From: an uncultured Oscillospiraceae bacterium
Lineage (GTDB): Bacteria > Bacillota > Clostridia > Oscillospirales > Oscillospiraceae
Direction of reading: 5' to 3'
NCBI GenBank assembly: GCA_947628265.1
Contig: CANQZF010000128.1
Coordinates: 1 to 5,297, forward strand
DNA length: 5,297 bases
Below, piece by piece: positions 4,223 to 5,297 of the stretch. The first letter of the stretch is position 1. Every line of letters starts with the position of its first letter. Below the pieces are notes generated by a model, which had not been told where the DNA came from, made no database searches, and was given only the letters and a program-made list of their open reading frames with translations. The position numbers were made by a program, and so were the translations under genes.

Positions 4223-5297
4223 ACCCAGAAACGCTTACCAATATTTTCTTGTCATCTCGATGCCACAGTTCCTTGAACTGCTCGAAGCTCACTTTCAGGT
4301 CGATCTCGATTCTGAAATTCCTGTACACCCGGACCTGGCGGATGAGCTGGTAGGCGATCATCTTCTTTCCCTCGGTGGTGCTGTTGTCGAACAGCTCCGC
4401 CCAGGTGAGGACCCGGTCATACTGGGCCCGCAACTCGGCGGCGGCGCGGTCAGTGTCGGCAAGAGCCTGTTCCGCCGATGCGATCTCCGCTTCAAGCTCC
4501 GTGAGCTTTGTCCTTGTGTCGCCTATAAGCTCATTCAATAGACCGCTGTCCCAGGTGCTCTCACCACGGATGGCCTTGTAGACCTCGCTTTTGTAGCTGT
4601 CCAGCTCCTTCTCCTTTTGGGCCTTTTGAGCTTTTAGATGTGACAGCACACCGCGCTGTTCCGCGGTTTTCTGCTCAAGCTGGGTGGATACAAGCTCCTT
4701 TTCCGACACGGACTTTATGTTACTGAACAGCGCCCGGAGCAGCGTCTCCACGATACTGTCCAGCTTCTCCTGAGAGTAGCCCGTCTGACCGTCGCAGTCC
4801 TGCGGGTGGCGGATCTTGTTGTGGCAGGTGTAGCGCAGCCTTGTCTCTTTCGTGGGCTTGTACCGTGAGCCGCCGCTGGTGGTCAACACCAGCTTGCTCC
4901 CGCAGTGACCGCAGTACACAAGGCCGGACAGCATGGCGCGGCTTTTGGAGTTGAAGGGCACTTCGCTGTTATGCGGCTTGGTGCGGGCTTCCATGATCTC
5001 CTGGGCGCGTTCCCACAGCTCAACGGGGACGATTTGGAGCTCCGGGAAGACCTCAGACTTCGTCTCGCCGCTTTTCAGAATGCCGACGTAGGTGATGTTT
5101 TTGAGCATATTGATGATGGTGGAGTTTGTGAAGTTCGTGCCCTTACGGTTGCGGATACCCTGGGCATAGAGCCAGCGGTTGAGGCGCTGTGCGCCGTAGC
5201 CCTCGTAGACGTACTTCTGAAAGATGGTTCTCACTACGGCGGCCTCCTCCTCGTTTATCAGTATCTCATAGACCTCGTGGTTCCGCTTGTTGACGCG
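4221..5297 (-). CDS. Large serine recombinase, C-terminal part (cut by right edge)
   Basis: The frame is open from the right edge to TAA at 4223-4221, giving 358 codons; a GTG at 5234 is internal, not the start. The catalytic resolvase domain with its nucleophilic serine lies outside the window. Visible domains, counted from the edge: the recombinase DNA-binding domain (about 1-100; YEGYGAQRLNRWLYAQGI and the NMLKNITYVGILKSGE signature), and a zinc ribbon with C129-GH-C132 and C158-x9-C168 (LVYCGHCGSKL, RYTCHNKIRHPQDCDG). A long coiled coil follows (about 195-290, rich in E, K, Q), then a short C-terminal tail ending KKILVSVSG. Such enzymes integrate and excise phages, conjugative transposons and other elements by recombining attP and attB. 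The gene converges on the tRNA-Ala unit and its GC content is visibly lower than that of the polymerase operon, consistent with an acquired element. Confidence 0.95.
   Translation of the reverse strand, partial: RVNKRNHEVYEILINEEEAAVVRTIFQKYVYEGYGAQRLNRWLYAQGIRNRKGTNFTNSTIINMLKNITYVGILKSGETKSEVFPELQIVPVELWERAQEIMEARTKPHNSEVPFNSKSRAMLSGLVYCGHCGSKLVLTTSGGSRYKPTKETRLRYTCHNKIRHPQDCDGQTGYSQEKLDSIVETLLRALFSNIKSVSEKELVSTQLEQKTAEQRGVLSHLKAQKAQKEKELDSYKSEVYKAIRGESTWDSGLLNELIGDTRTKLTELEAEIASAEQALADTDRAAAELRAQYDRVLTWAELFDNSTTEGKKMIAYQLIRQVRVYRNFRIEIDLKVSFEQFKELWHRDDKKILVSVSG

Overview
The window looks like chromosome or integrated-element DNA from a high-GC member of the Firmicutes, most likely an Oscillospiraceae-type gut clostridium. 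This is inferred from strong AGGAGG-type ribosome binding sites, near-consensus sigma-A promoters, a Bacillus/Clostridium-style Y-family polymerase plus YolD-like pair, GC-rich third codon positions, and a large serine recombinase of the clostridial mobile-element type. No species can be named from the sequence alone.

Left part (1-2929): two minus-strand genes, an XRE-family repressor-like protein and the start of an ImmA/IrrE-family metalloprotease (cut by the window edge), are transcribed divergently from a plus-strand operon. That operon encodes a UmuC/UvrX-like Y-family translesion polymerase, a YolD-like protein and a GNAT acetyltransferase. The 152-bp divergent control region holds a perfect TTGACA-17-TATAAT promoter for the polymerase and a set of GAAGTT/AACTTC repeats, one of them inside the promoter spacer. 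No LexA-type GAAC-N4-GTTC box is visible. The arrangement suggests a self-contained mutagenesis/repair module controlled by a repressor and its cognate protease (ImmR/ImmA of ICEBs1 or DdrO/IrrE of Deinococcus logic) instead of LexA. This is the most interesting feature of the window.

Middle part (2920-3958): two adjacent hairpins form convergent terminators, one for each strand. Behind them on the minus strand lies a 46-codon gene with an excellent ribosome binding site and no recognised family. A roughly 230-bp intergenic stretch with two short inverted repeats follows, then a well-promoted NUDIX hydrolase of the ADP-ribose pyrophosphatase type on the plus strand.

Right part (3959-5297): a promoter precedes a broken 5' copy of a tRNA and, 97 bp further on, an intact tRNA-Ala(CGC) with the G3:U70 identity pair and an encoded CCA. 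A strong intrinsic terminator follows. Its U-tract overlaps the stop codon of a convergent large serine recombinase gene that runs off the right edge, so only its recombinase domain, zinc ribbon and coiled coil are present. The recombinase is visibly less GC-rich than the left part, which fits a mobile element bordering the tRNA.
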